DNA from: Bacillota bacterium
GTDB lineage: Bacteria; Bacillota; Clostridia; Lachnospirales; Cellulosilyticaceae
Assembly: GCA_023457875.1 (NCBI GenBank)
Contig: JAEXBC010000022.1
Location: forward strand, 1-5,837
Reading direction: 5' to 3'
Length of the DNA: 5,837 bases
In this document: piece after piece, positions 1 to 5,837 of the stretch
Layout: every line of letters starts with the position of its first letter
How positions within the stretch are numbered: the first letter of the stretch is position 1
Notes under the pieces: generated by a model
Database searches by the model: none
Told to the model about the DNA's origin: nothing
Seen by the model: the letters and a program-made list of their open reading frames with translations, nothing else
Made by a program: the position numbers and the translations under genes

Positions 1-2977
1 CATTTACATCTTCTCCAGAAGCAAGTACATGATCAAGACCGCCGTAACCGATATCGTAAGACCAACCGTCTCCACCTAACATCCATACAGAACGTTTTAC
101 AAGATAATCTTTCTTATCTTCAATTTCTGCAAGTAATGCTTTTGCTTTTGCATCAGTGATTTGATTATTTTTTAATACGCTTAATACTTTTTCACTTGCT
201 GCCTTAGATTCTTCTCCAAGATTCATTGTTTCTAACCATGCATTGAAGGCTTCTTTAGCATTTGCATCAATATCTAAGCTTACTAACTCTTTCATAGTAG
301 CAGCTAATTTTGTTCTCATTTGTTTAACACCTAAGTGCATACCAAGACCAAATTCAGCATTGTCTTCAAATAATGAGTTAGCCCATGATGGTCCTTTACC
401 TTTACTATTCTTAGTATAAGGTGTACTTGGTGCTGAACCACCCCAGATAGAAGAACATCCTGTTGCGTTAGCAATCATCATACGATCACCGAAAAGTTGA
501 GTGATTACTTTGATATAAGCTGTTTCTCCACAACCTGCACAAGCTCCTGAGAACTCGATAAGTGGTGTTTTAAATTGACTATTTTTAACATTGATACCAA
601 GGTCTAAATCATCTTTGCTGCTAACTTCTTTCATTGCAAAGTTCCAGTTATCACATTGAACTGCTGTTTGAGTTGCAAGAGGTTTCATAACAAGCGCCTT
701 AGTCTTAGCTGGACAGATATCTGCACAGTTACCGCAACCTGTACAATCCATTGGGCTAACTTGAATTCTATAGCTGAATGCTTCTAAACCTTTTCCGATA
801 GCTTTCTTTGTAGTAAAGCTTTCTGGTGCTTTAGCTTTTTCTTCCTCTGTTAATAATACTGGACGAATTGTTGCATGAGGACAGATAAATGCACATTGGT
901 TACATTGAATACAATTTTCAATATCCCACTCTGGAACATTAATAGCAATACCACGTTTTTCGTATGCTGATGTACCACATGGGAAAGTACCATCTTCGAT
1001 ACCAGCAAAAGCACTTACTGGTAATTTATCTCCTTCTTGTGCATTCATAGGACGAAGAATGTTAGTGATGAATGCTGGCTCATCTACACTTGCTGCAGCT
1101 TCTTCTTGAGCTTCGTTCCAAGATGCTGGTACATCTATTTTAACAGCTGCTTCAAAACCACGGTCAATAGCTGCGTAGTTCATGTTAACAACTTTTTCAC
1201 CTTTTTTACCGTATGCTTTAACAACAGCTTCTTTTAAGTATTTAATTGCGTCTGCTTCAGAAATAATTTCTGCGAGTTTGAAGAATGCTGCTTGCATGAT
1301 CATGTTAATACGGTTACCAAGACCAATTTCACTTGCAATCTTTGTTGCGTTTACAGTGTAGAATTGGATATCGTTTTGCGCAATATAGTTTTTCATATGT
1401 GCTGGTAAGTTCTCTTCGATTTGAGCTTGATCCCAAATACAGTTAAGTACGAAAATACCGCCTTTTTTAAGTCCACTAAGTACATTGTATTGATATACAT
1501 ATGATTGATTATGACAAGCAATATAATCAGCCTCGTCAATTAAATAAGGTGAGCGAATTGGTGTATCACCGAAACGAAGGTGAGACATAGTTACACCACC
1601 TGATTTCTTTGAATCATATGCGAAGTATGCTTGAGCATATTTGTCTGTGTGGTTACCAATAATCTTAATTGCTTGTTTATTAGCACCTACAGTACCGTCT
1701 GAACCAAGTCCCCAGAATTTACATCTTACTGTTCCTGGCTCTACGATTTTAAGTTCATCTTTTTTAGCAATTGATGTATGTGTTACGTCATCAACAATAC
1801 CTAATGTAAAGCCTTTTTTAGGTGCATCGCTTACTAAGTTATCAAATACAGCTTTGATATCTGAAGGTGTTGTATCTTTTGAACCTAAACCATAACGTCC
1901 ACCAATGATCATTGGTTGTCTGTCTTGGCCATAGAATGCTGAACAAACATCTAAGAATAATGGTTCACCGTTAGAACCTGGTTCTTTAGTACGATCAAGT
2001 ACACAGATACGTTTTGCAGTTTGAGGTATAGCTTTTAATAAATGCTCATTTGAGAATGGTCTATAAAGATGTACTTTTACAACACCATATTTAGCTCCCT
2101 TTGCATTTAAAGCTTGAACTGTTTCTTCAATTGTTTCTGTTACAGAACCCATAGCAACGATAACATTTTCTGCATCTTCTGCTCCATAGTAGTTAAATAA
2201 ACCATAGTTTCTACCTGTTAAGTTATTTAACTTACCAATATATTCTTCAACAATAGGAATGATATTTGTATAGAAAGGATTGCTAGCTTCTCTTGTTTGG
2301 AAATAAATATCTGAGTTTTGAGCAGTTCCTCTTGTTACTGGGTGATTTGGTGAAAGTGCATTATCTCTAAATGCTTTAAGTGCATCTTGATCAACTAAAG
2401 CAGCTAAATCATCATAATCGATAGCTTCTACTTTTTGAATTTCATGAGAAGTTCTAAATCCATCAAAGAAATGAACAAAAGGTAATCTACCTTTGATTGC
2501 AGCAAGGTGAGCTACTGGAGCTAAATCCATTACCTCTTGTACTGAACCTGTTGCAAGCATTGCACAACCTGTTTGTCTTACAGCCATAACGTCTTGGTGA
2601 TCACCAAAAATATTAAGTGCTTGAGCAGCTAATGCACGTGCGCTTACATGGAATACACCTGGTAAAAGCTCTCCAGCTACTTTGTACATATTAGGAATCA
2701 TAAGTAATAACCCTTGTGATGCAGTAAAAGTAGTGGTTAATGCTCCTGCTTGTAATGAACCGTGGAAAGCACCAGCAGCTCCAGCTTCTGATTGCATTTC
2801 AACTACATTAACAGTTTGATCAAAAATATTTTTCTTTCCTTGTGCTGCCCATTCGTCTACTACCTCTGCCATGGTTGAAGATGGTGTGATAGGATAAATT
2901 GCAGCTACATCAGTATAAGCATATGCTACATAAGCTGCAGCTGTATTACCATCTACAGTCATTATTGTCTTTCCCAT
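1..2977 (-). CDS. nifJ: Pyruvate:ferredoxin (flavodoxin) oxidoreductase, C-terminus cut by window edge
   Basis: Cytoplasmic, oxygen-sensitive enzyme that converts pyruvate and CoA to acetyl-CoA and CO2 while reducing ferredoxin. Seen: an unbroken frame of 992 codons starting MGKTIMTVDG. The N-terminal pyruvate/TPP domain has YPITPSSTMAE (T31), E64 in QSEAGAAGA and R114 in HVSARALAAQA, which match the family's active-site residues. Two [4Fe-4S] ferredoxin motifs follow: C689/C692/C695/C699 (CIQCNQCAFIC) and C745/C748/C751/C755 (CTGCGNCADIC). The TPP domain then shows proximal-cluster cysteines C813 and C816 (GACAGCGE) and C841 (NATGCSS), and the Mg-TPP motif GGDGW at 968-972. Family members are about 1170-1200 residues, so some 180-200 residues, including the fourth proximal-cluster cysteine, lie off the left edge. 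The ATG start is supported by a strong ribosome binding site and by the conserved N-terminus. The gene appears monocistronic from its own promoter. The single-chain fusion architecture is clear; flavodoxin rather than ferredoxin as partner cannot be excluded. Confidence 0.98.
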   Translation of the reverse strand, partial: MGKTIMTVDGNTAAAYVAYAYTDVAAIYPITPSSTMAEVVDEWAAQGKKNIFDQTVNVVEMQSEAGAAGAFHGSLQAGALTTTFTASQGLLLMIPNMYKVAGELLPGVFHVSARALAAQALNIFGDHQDVMAVRQTGCAMLATGSVQEVMDLAPVAHLAAIKGRLPFVHFFDGFRTSHEIQKVEAIDYDDLAALVDQDALKAFRDNALSPNHPVTRGTAQNSDIYFQTREASNPFYTNIIPIVEEYIGKLNNLTGRNYGLFNYYGAEDAENVIVAMGSVTETIEETVQALNAKGAKYGVVKVHLYRPFSNEHLLKAIPQTAKRICVLDRTKEPGSNGEPLFLDVCSAFYGQDRQPMIIGGRYGLGSKDTTPSDIKAVFDNLVSDAPKKGFTLGIVDDVTHTSIAKKDELKIVEPGTVRCKFWGLGSDGTVGANKQAIKIIGNHTDKYAQAYFAYDSKKSGGVTMSHLRFGDTPIRSPYLIDEADYIACHNQSYVYQYNVLSGLKKGGIFVLNCIWDQAQIEENLPAHMKNYIAQNDIQFYTVNATKIASEIGLGNRINMIMQAAFFKLAEIISEADAIKYLKEAVVKAYGKKGEKVVNMNYAAIDRGFEAAVKIDVPASWNEAQEEAAASVDEPAFITNILRPMNAQEGDKLPVSAFAGIEDGTFPCGTSAYEKRGIAINVPEWDIENCIQCNQCAFICPHATIRPVLLTEEEKAKAPESFTTKKAIGKGLEAFSYRIQVSPMDCTGCGNCADICPAKTKALVMKPLATQTAVQCDNWNFAMKEVSSKDDLDLGINVKNSQFKTPLIEFSGACAGCGETAYIKVITQLFGDRMMIANATGCSSIWGGSAPSTPYTKNSKGKGPSWANSLFEDNAEFGLGMHLGVKQMRTKLAATMKELVSLDIDANAKEAFNAWLETMNLGEESKAASEKVLSVLKNNQITDAKAKALLAEIEDKKDYLVKRSVWMLGGDGWSYDIGYGGLDHVLASGEDVN

Positions 2978-2983
2978 TTTATC

Positions 2984-2990
2984 TCTCCTT
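2984..2990 (-). promoter_or_regulatory. Ribosome binding site of the PFOR gene
   Basis: The minus strand reads AAGGAGA, six bases before the ATG at 2977. This is a near-perfect Shine-Dalgarno sequence at normal spacing. It fixes the start and fits a highly translated gene. Confidence 0.9.
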
Positions 2991-3070
2991 TGTTTGTTTT
3001 ATATCATTACAAATTTTTAGAATGGACTTCAATTTCCATATCTACCCATCCTAAGTTTTTGCATAATATC

Positions 3071-3099
3071 ATTCTACATCTTCCTACATTATCTGTAAA
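3071..3099 (-). promoter_or_regulatory. Candidate SigA-type promoter of the PFOR gene
   Basis: Reading the minus strand, TTTACA (3099-3094; 5/6 match to TTGACA) is followed by a 17-base spacer and TAGAAT (3076-3071; 5/6 match to TATAAT). Transcription would begin near 3064, giving a leader of about 87 bases before the ATG. No terminator, T-box or known riboswitch is visible in that leader. The assignment rests on consensus match, ideal spacing and position; the start site itself is inferred. Confidence 0.65.
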
Positions 3100-3156
3100 C
3101 ATTCTACCAACAATATCCTTGCTACAAAATTTAAACAAAATATCGTTTTTAATTTT

Positions 3157-3176
3157 GTATACTGTGTACACGTGTA
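3157..3176. repeat. Cluster of overlapping palindromes, possible operator
   Basis: Within 20 bases there are three perfect palindromes: GTATAC (3157-3162), GTGTACAC (3164-3171) and TACACGTGTA (3167-3176), the last two overlapping. The cluster lies about 60 bases upstream of the PFOR -35 element, where an activator or an upstream repressor site could sit. It stands out because its surroundings are almost pure A/T. No known operator consensus (CodY, CcpA cre, Rex) fits. A regulatory role is inference only. Confidence 0.4.
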
Positions 3177-3280
3177 ATTTTAGTTTATATTTTTTTTGGT
3201 AATTTGTAAATACCCTTTAAAAATTATTCTATTTTTCATGGCATTTTTTCCCTTTCTTGCTCCTGCAAATTGAGCAAATA

Positions 3281-3294
3281 TAGTGTATATACTA
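3281..3294. repeat. 14-base near-perfect palindrome between the divergent promoters
   Basis: TAGTGTATATACTA has seven-base half sites with a single mismatched pair (3285/3290). Its core GTATATAC (3285-3292) resembles the GTATAC and GTGTACAC elements at 3157-3171. It lies upstream of the plus-strand promoter candidate. It could be a second copy of the same operator, but AT-rich DNA yields such palindromes by chance. Confidence 0.3.
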
Positions 3295-3309
3295 CTTATC
3301 TATAAAATA

Positions 3310-3340
3310 ACTTGAACAAGTACCAAAAGTATTATATGGT
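3310..3340 (+). promoter_or_regulatory. Candidate promoter, with palindrome over the -35, for the small plus-strand ORF
   Basis: TTGAAC (3312-3317; 5/6 match to TTGACA) is followed by a 17-base spacer and TATGGT (3335-3340; 4/6 match to TATAAT). The -35 is embedded in ACTTG-AA-CAAGT (3310-3321), a palindrome with perfect five-base arms, so a bound regulator could occlude it. It lies about 45 bases upstream of the small ORF. The -10 is only a modest match. Confidence 0.4.
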
Positions 3341-3373
3341 ATGAACATATTTATTTTTGAATATATTTTAGAT

Positions 3374-3380
3374 AAGGGGA
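3374..3380 (+). promoter_or_regulatory. Ribosome binding site of the small membrane-protein ORF
   Basis: AAGGGGA lies five bases before the ATG at 3386. This purine block of good strength and spacing is the main reason to treat the short ORF as translated. The same AAGGGG-type sequence is used by the lipoprotein gene at 4594-4600. Confidence 0.5.
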
Positions 3381-3385
3381 AAACC

Positions 3386-3484
3386 ATGCATATTTTTTAT
3401 GGTACTGGATCTATATTTTACACCTTGTGTTCTATAGCTGCTGTTATACTAATCATTTATGCCTCATATAAAGTAAAAAAATAG
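3386..3484 (+). CDS. Putative 32-residue single-pass membrane protein
   Basis: ORF of 33 codons including the TAG stop. The protein begins MHIFYGTGSIFYTL, has one hydrophobic segment at about residues 9-28 (SIFYTLCSIAAVILIIYASY), and ends with the basic tail KVKK. This is the plan of a small integral membrane protein with its C-terminus probably on the cytoplasmic side. It has its own ribosome binding site and a candidate promoter, and is transcribed divergently from PFOR and convergently with the lipoprotein operon. I do not recognise a family. It has a single Cys (residue 15). The hairpin 64 bases downstream is followed by CTTATATAACC in this direction, so it would be a poor terminator for this gene. 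It may be chance, because AT-rich DNA encodes hydrophobic peptides easily; the ribosome binding site and basic tail raise the odds. Confidence 0.45.
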   Translation: MHIFYGTGSIFYTLCSIAAVILIIYASYKVKK

Positions 3485-3529
3485 AAAAGTTATCAGTATA
3501 TTAATCATTAGATACTTATATAAAAGTAG

Positions 3530-3588
3530 AATAAAATAAAAAACAAAATAGGACATTGAAGCAAAAATTGTTTGCTTCAATGCCCTAT
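3530..3588 (-). terminator. Rho-independent terminator of the lipoprotein operon
   Basis: An 18-base inverted repeat (3548-3565 with 3571-3588) encloses a five-base loop. In the minus-strand RNA the only non-Watson-Crick pair (3553/3583) is a G-U wobble, whereas in plus-strand RNA it is an A-C mismatch. After the stem the minus strand continues TTTGTTTTTTATTTTAT, a classic U-tract. The plus direction has no comparable T-run. It therefore stops transcription of the gene ending at 3621 and insulates the PFOR side. Confidence 0.9.
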
Positions 3589-3620
3589 CTTATATAACCC
3601 TTATAAGGTTCGTTTAATAC

Positions 3621-4586
3621 TTATTGAATAACATATATATCACTTGGAAGATTGAGTTCTTGTTTTTCCACCTTAGATACCTTCAGCTGGACATCAAAGG
3701 TGGTAGTGCTATTAGCAAGGTAATCCACCTTACCTTTCAAATCAAGGGTGGCCGTATTATTTTCAAAAGTGGCTTTTGCCTCGCAAGAACTCCCATATAA
3801 AGTTCCTCTTAAAAAGTAATACCCTATCTCATACAACTCCCCATCACCAAAGTACTTATTGATATTTTTAATGAAATTTCCTTTTCGGGTAGATGAATCT
3901 ATTTTTTTACTATTTCTTTCATAGCTCATCGTATAAGAATCCTCTGGCAGCACCTTCTCAAGTATATCATACACTTCTGATGGCTTACTAAAAATAGCCT
4001 TTAAAAAGGTCATACTACTTTGGCTTATGCCCTCATCATCAAGCTTTATAGTATAAGTATTGCCCGCTTGTTTAATCGGGAAATCTACAGTTTCTTCGTC
4101 AAGAAGCTCCAGAAGTTGAACCACGGATTTCTTGCCATCTCTTATATCGCTAAAAAACGTACTCATAGAATAGGGCAAATCAATGCTGATATAATCACTG
4201 CCTAACTTATCATAGTGTCTACTAGGATAGTTTAAAAGAAAATAATTTCTATCTGCAATTAACTTCTCACCATTTATGTAGCCTTCAATACGCTCTAACT
4301 TATTGGTATCACTTTCCTTACCCTCTAATACAAAATGGGCCTTTTCATTTTCTAAATCTACATAAGCATTGAGATTAAACGTCATAGAAGTAGTAGAAGA
4401 TTTCTCTCCAATATTATAATAAGCCTCTACTTGCTCGTAAACTAGTTTTCCCCTTAAACTCACCTCAAAAAACTGCCCATCCAATACTTTGTTCATGTCA
4501 TCGATAAGTGCCTTTTGCGCTGGATTACACCCAGTTAGACTAGATATTATCAAAGCTAATATCATGATCCAAGTTACCTTTTTCAT
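3621..4586 (-). CDS. Lipoprotein of unknown function, C-terminal paralog of the upstream gene product
   Basis: Complete protein of 321 residues with a lipoprotein signal peptide: MKK, a hydrophobic core at residues 4-17, and the lipobox LTGC with C20 as the acylated cysteine. It should therefore be anchored on the outer face of the membrane. The mature part is rich in alternating polar/hydrophobic strands (for example residues 39-50, 66-77, 82-90 and 98-111), which suggests a mainly beta fold. A LolA/LppX-like half-barrel is possible, but this is inference from pattern only. Residues 137-183 and 257-320 align without gaps to two blocks of the protein encoded just upstream. The ATG at 4586 is well supported by the signal peptide and by AAGGGGG seven bases upstream. 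It is the last gene of its operon and a strong terminator follows 33 bases after the stop. The antisense strand holds no credible gene. No function can be assigned. Confidence 0.9.
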   Translation of the reverse strand: MKKVTWIMILALIISSLTGCNPAQKALIDDMNKVLDGQFFEVSLRGKLVYEQVEAYYNIGEKSSTTSMTFNLNAYVDLENEKAHFVLEGKESDTNKLERIEGYINGEKLIADRNYFLLNYPSRHYDKLGSDYISIDLPYSMSTFFSDIRDGKKSVVQLLELLDEETVDFPIKQAGNTYTIKLDDEGISQSSMTFLKAIFSKPSEVYDILEKVLPEDSYTMSYERNSKKIDSSTRKGNFIKNINKYFGDGELYEIGYYFLRGTLYGSSCEAKATFENNTATLDLKGKVDYLANSTTTFDVQLKVSKVEKQELNLPSDIYVIQ

Positions 4587-4593
4587 ATCACTT

Positions 4594-4600
4594 CCCCCTT
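4594..4600 (-). promoter_or_regulatory. Ribosome binding site overlapping the upstream stop codon
   Basis: The minus strand reads TAAGGGGGAAGTGATATG. AAGGGGG shares its first two bases with the TAA stop of the upstream gene and sits seven bases before the lipoprotein ATG. Only 12 bases separate the two reading frames, so the genes are co-transcribed and probably translationally coupled. Confidence 0.85.
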
Positions 4601-5837
4601 ATTTAAATGGATTCTCATAAATCCTTATTTGCTTTGCGCCATCTTCTCCAACGATTGAAAAGTAAAATCCATAGCTTTCTAGCTCACTTAGCGAAATCAA
4701 AGCATCTGCCTTATCCCTTCGGGTTTTAAGATAGCGTAATTTAGTCTTGTCAATCGCAAATTCTCCTATACTAGGCTCTTCATAGTCACTCTCTTCTTGG
4801 TAGTCCTCCCACGCTTCGGCCTCCAATACTTTATAAAACTCTGCTTCCTTATCACTTAACTGTCCATCATACCCTTTCTCTTTCAATTCCATAAAGTATT
4901 CCATTTGTTTCATTTTTACCTCATCGTATATTGGGTCACTGGCTTCACGATAGCCCATTTCATCAAAGTTGTCCTTTTCTAAAAGACAATAGCTATTACT
5001 CTTTTCATCATAGTAAATCATGAGACGATCCCCCCAATAATCCTCTCCCAAATGGAGGTAATACGCTCCGTCCAATTCACACCCATAGGAAAATCCATCA
5101 TCATAACTTGCATCAGTCTCAGCTTTACTTAATGGCTCATCAAGAATTGGCAAATATAAGCCCTCCCCATAGGCGTATTTCCAATAACTATCTACCTTTC
5201 GCACAGAAGTAGGTAAGCTAATGGCTTCCTTACTACAGGGTTCTATCGTCGTATGAATATTGACATCTAACACATTTGCTTTTAAGAATTGCAAATGTCC
5301 TTTGATTTCATTTGAGAAATAGTTGTCTTCTAGGGTTGTGTTTACTTCTAAAGAGGTGCCATAGCAATACGCCTTAATAAAATAATTAATTCTTTCAATC
5401 CAATGATTCTTTTTAATATATCCAACAATCTCATCCACTTGGTCTTTCATTTCTGCTTGATAATATGCATCCACTGTGTCATATTCTACATCTTGATATG
5501 TACCTGTCTTATCATCATAAACACTACTTATAAATGAAGGTTGATCTATTTCTACATACTTCTTAATAATTGAATCAACATTATTGATGACCTTATTACC
5601 TGCTTTTTCAAAAAGATCGCCTAATGCCTTGTAATCCAATTTCAGCGTGTAAGTATGATTTTTCTGTGTAAGTGGTAATTCCACACTAACCAGATCCGCT
5701 ACAGGCTTATATTTTATTAAATCCTCCCACATTTCCTGATCAAAAAATCCCAATTCTCCCTTGCTAAAAGGATAAGCAAAATACTCTTCTTTTGCTAAAT
5801 GGAATATACCCTCTGGATATTGTTTTGCTAGGTAATC
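4599..5837 (-). CDS. Paralog of the lipoprotein with acidic C-terminal extension, N-terminus cut by window edge
   Basis: The frame is open from the right edge (first residues DYLAKQYPEGIF) for 412 codons to a TAA. The TTG at 5753 is an internal leucine codon, not a start: 28 further in-frame codons precede it and no ribosome binding site is nearby. In window numbering, residues 22-68 and 152-215 match two blocks of the downstream lipoprotein, sharing TYT-x-KLD, YF-x(5)-YG-x-S-x-E and a final LP. If the N-terminus also matches, the missing part would be about 115 residues and carry a signal peptide, but this is extrapolation. Residues 216-412 form an extension absent from the paralog. It is rich in Asp, Glu and Tyr, with YAYGEGLYLP, GCELDGAYYLHLGEDYWGD and a very acidic helix-like stretch around 305-355 (EAEAWEDYQEES). 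It contains two Cys (residues 253 and 284). I recognise no catalytic motif. It is probably surface exposed and co-expressed with the lipoprotein. Confidence 0.85.
   Translation of the reverse strand, partial: DYLAKQYPEGIFHLAKEEYFAYPFSKGELGFFDQEMWEDLIKYKPVADLVSVELPLTQKNHTYTLKLDYKALGDLFEKAGNKVINNVDSIIKKYVEIDQPSFISSVYDDKTGTYQDVEYDTVDAYYQAEMKDQVDEIVGYIKKNHWIERINYFIKAYCYGTSLEVNTTLEDNYFSNEIKGHLQFLKANVLDVNIHTTIEPCSKEAISLPTSVRKVDSYWKYAYGEGLYLPILDEPLSKAETDASYDDGFSYGCELDGAYYLHLGEDYWGDRLMIYYDEKSNSYCLLEKDNFDEMGYREASDPIYDEVKMKQMEYFMELKEKGYDGQLSDKEAEFYKVLEAEAWEDYQEESDYEEPSIGEFAIDKTKLRYLKTRRDKADALISLSELESYGFYFSIVGEDGAKQIRIYENPFK

Larger units (their letters stand above)
2978..3620. other. AT-rich divergent/convergent intergenic region
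   Basis: About 640 bases separate the PFOR start from the end of the lipoprotein gene. Items recognised in it are the PFOR leader and promoter (minus), palindromes at 3157-3176, 3281-3294 and 3310-3321, a plus-strand promoter, ribosome binding site and 32-codon ORF, and a minus-strand terminator. No structured RNA gene, insertion sequence or CRISPR repeat is visible. The stretch 3180-3280 contains homopolymer A/T runs and nothing I can assign. Confidence 0.7.

Noticed and set aside
1037..1237. Plus-strand open frame of 66 codons
   Set aside because: It lies antisense inside the PFOR coding region, which is certain by motifs. Its Cys/Phe-rich composition is what the complement of an Ala/Glu/Lys-rich gene gives.
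1641..1895. Plus-strand open frame of 84 codons with a signal-peptide-like beginning
   Set aside because: Antisense to conserved PFOR sequence with a non-ATG start and no ribosome binding site. The apparent signal peptide is coincidental.
2994..3012. Rex-like operator (TTGT ... ACAA) just upstream of the PFOR ribosome binding site
   Set aside because: The half-sites are 11 bases apart instead of 10, and the inner bases do not follow the TTGTTAA/TTAACAA pattern. An appealing redox link, but not supported.
3007..3039. Ten-residue leader peptide (MEIEVHSKNL) in the PFOR 5' leader, minus strand
   Set aside because: The purine block before it is poorly spaced, there is no run of regulatory codons, and no terminator/antiterminator pair follows. 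Likely chance.
3022..3039. ATGGA/TCCAT hairpin in the PFOR leader
   Set aside because: A five-base stem with an eight-base loop is too weak to call a regulatory structure.
2990..3202. Plus-strand open frame of 70 codons across the PFOR leader and promoter
   Set aside because: It begins at a TTG without a ribosome binding site, covers the PFOR promoter, and has the Ile/Leu/Phe-rich composition typical of AT-rich noncoding DNA.
3257..3277. Inverted repeat TTGCTC ... GAGCAA
   Set aside because: Six-base stem with a nine-base loop and no T-tract on either side, so not a terminator. Too short to assign another role.
3599..3608. Palindrome CCTTATAAGG between the lipoprotein stop and the terminator
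   Set aside because: Self-complementary with no loop, untranslated and isolated. Such 10-base palindromes are common by chance in AT-rich DNA.
4020..4205. Plus-strand open frame of 61 codons
   Set aside because: Non-ATG start, no ribosome binding site, and antisense to the well-supported lipoprotein gene.

Overview
The window is low-GC DNA that looks like a strictly anaerobic Firmicute of the Clostridia. This is inferred from the single-chain pyruvate:ferredoxin oxidoreductase, the AGGAG-type ribosome binding sites, the SigA-like promoters and the AT-rich intergenic DNA. No rRNA or tRNA is present to refine it, so a Lachnospiraceae/Cellulosilyticum-type host is only a guess.

Layout. (1) Positions 1-2977, minus strand: the first 992 codons of a pyruvate:ferredoxin oxidoreductase (nifJ/PFOR), a core energy-metabolism enzyme. 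Its last ~180-200 residues lie beyond the left edge. Every codon in the window was checked and there is no frameshift or internal stop. (2) Positions 2978-3620: an AT-rich intergenic region. It holds a strong candidate PFOR promoter (minus), several palindromes, and a divergent candidate promoter, ribosome binding site and 32-codon membrane-peptide ORF (plus strand, 3386-3484). It ends with a long Rho-independent terminator (3530-3588) serving the minus-strand genes to its right. (3) Positions 3621-5837, minus strand: two tightly coupled genes. The promoter-proximal one (4599-5837) is cut by the right edge. The distal one (3621-4586) encodes a complete lipoprotein. The two proteins align with each other, without gaps in two blocks, so they are diverged tandem paralogs. 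The upstream one carries an extra acidic, Tyr-rich C-terminal region of ~197 residues.

How they work together. PFOR is the pyruvate-oxidising, ferredoxin-reducing hub of fermentation and appears to be transcribed alone. The terminator separates it from the paralog pair. That pair is probably surface exposed and of unknown function, and nothing here links it to pyruvate metabolism. The points most worth a second look are the paralog pair with its extension, the unlisted small membrane protein divergent from PFOR, and the palindrome cluster between the two divergent promoters.
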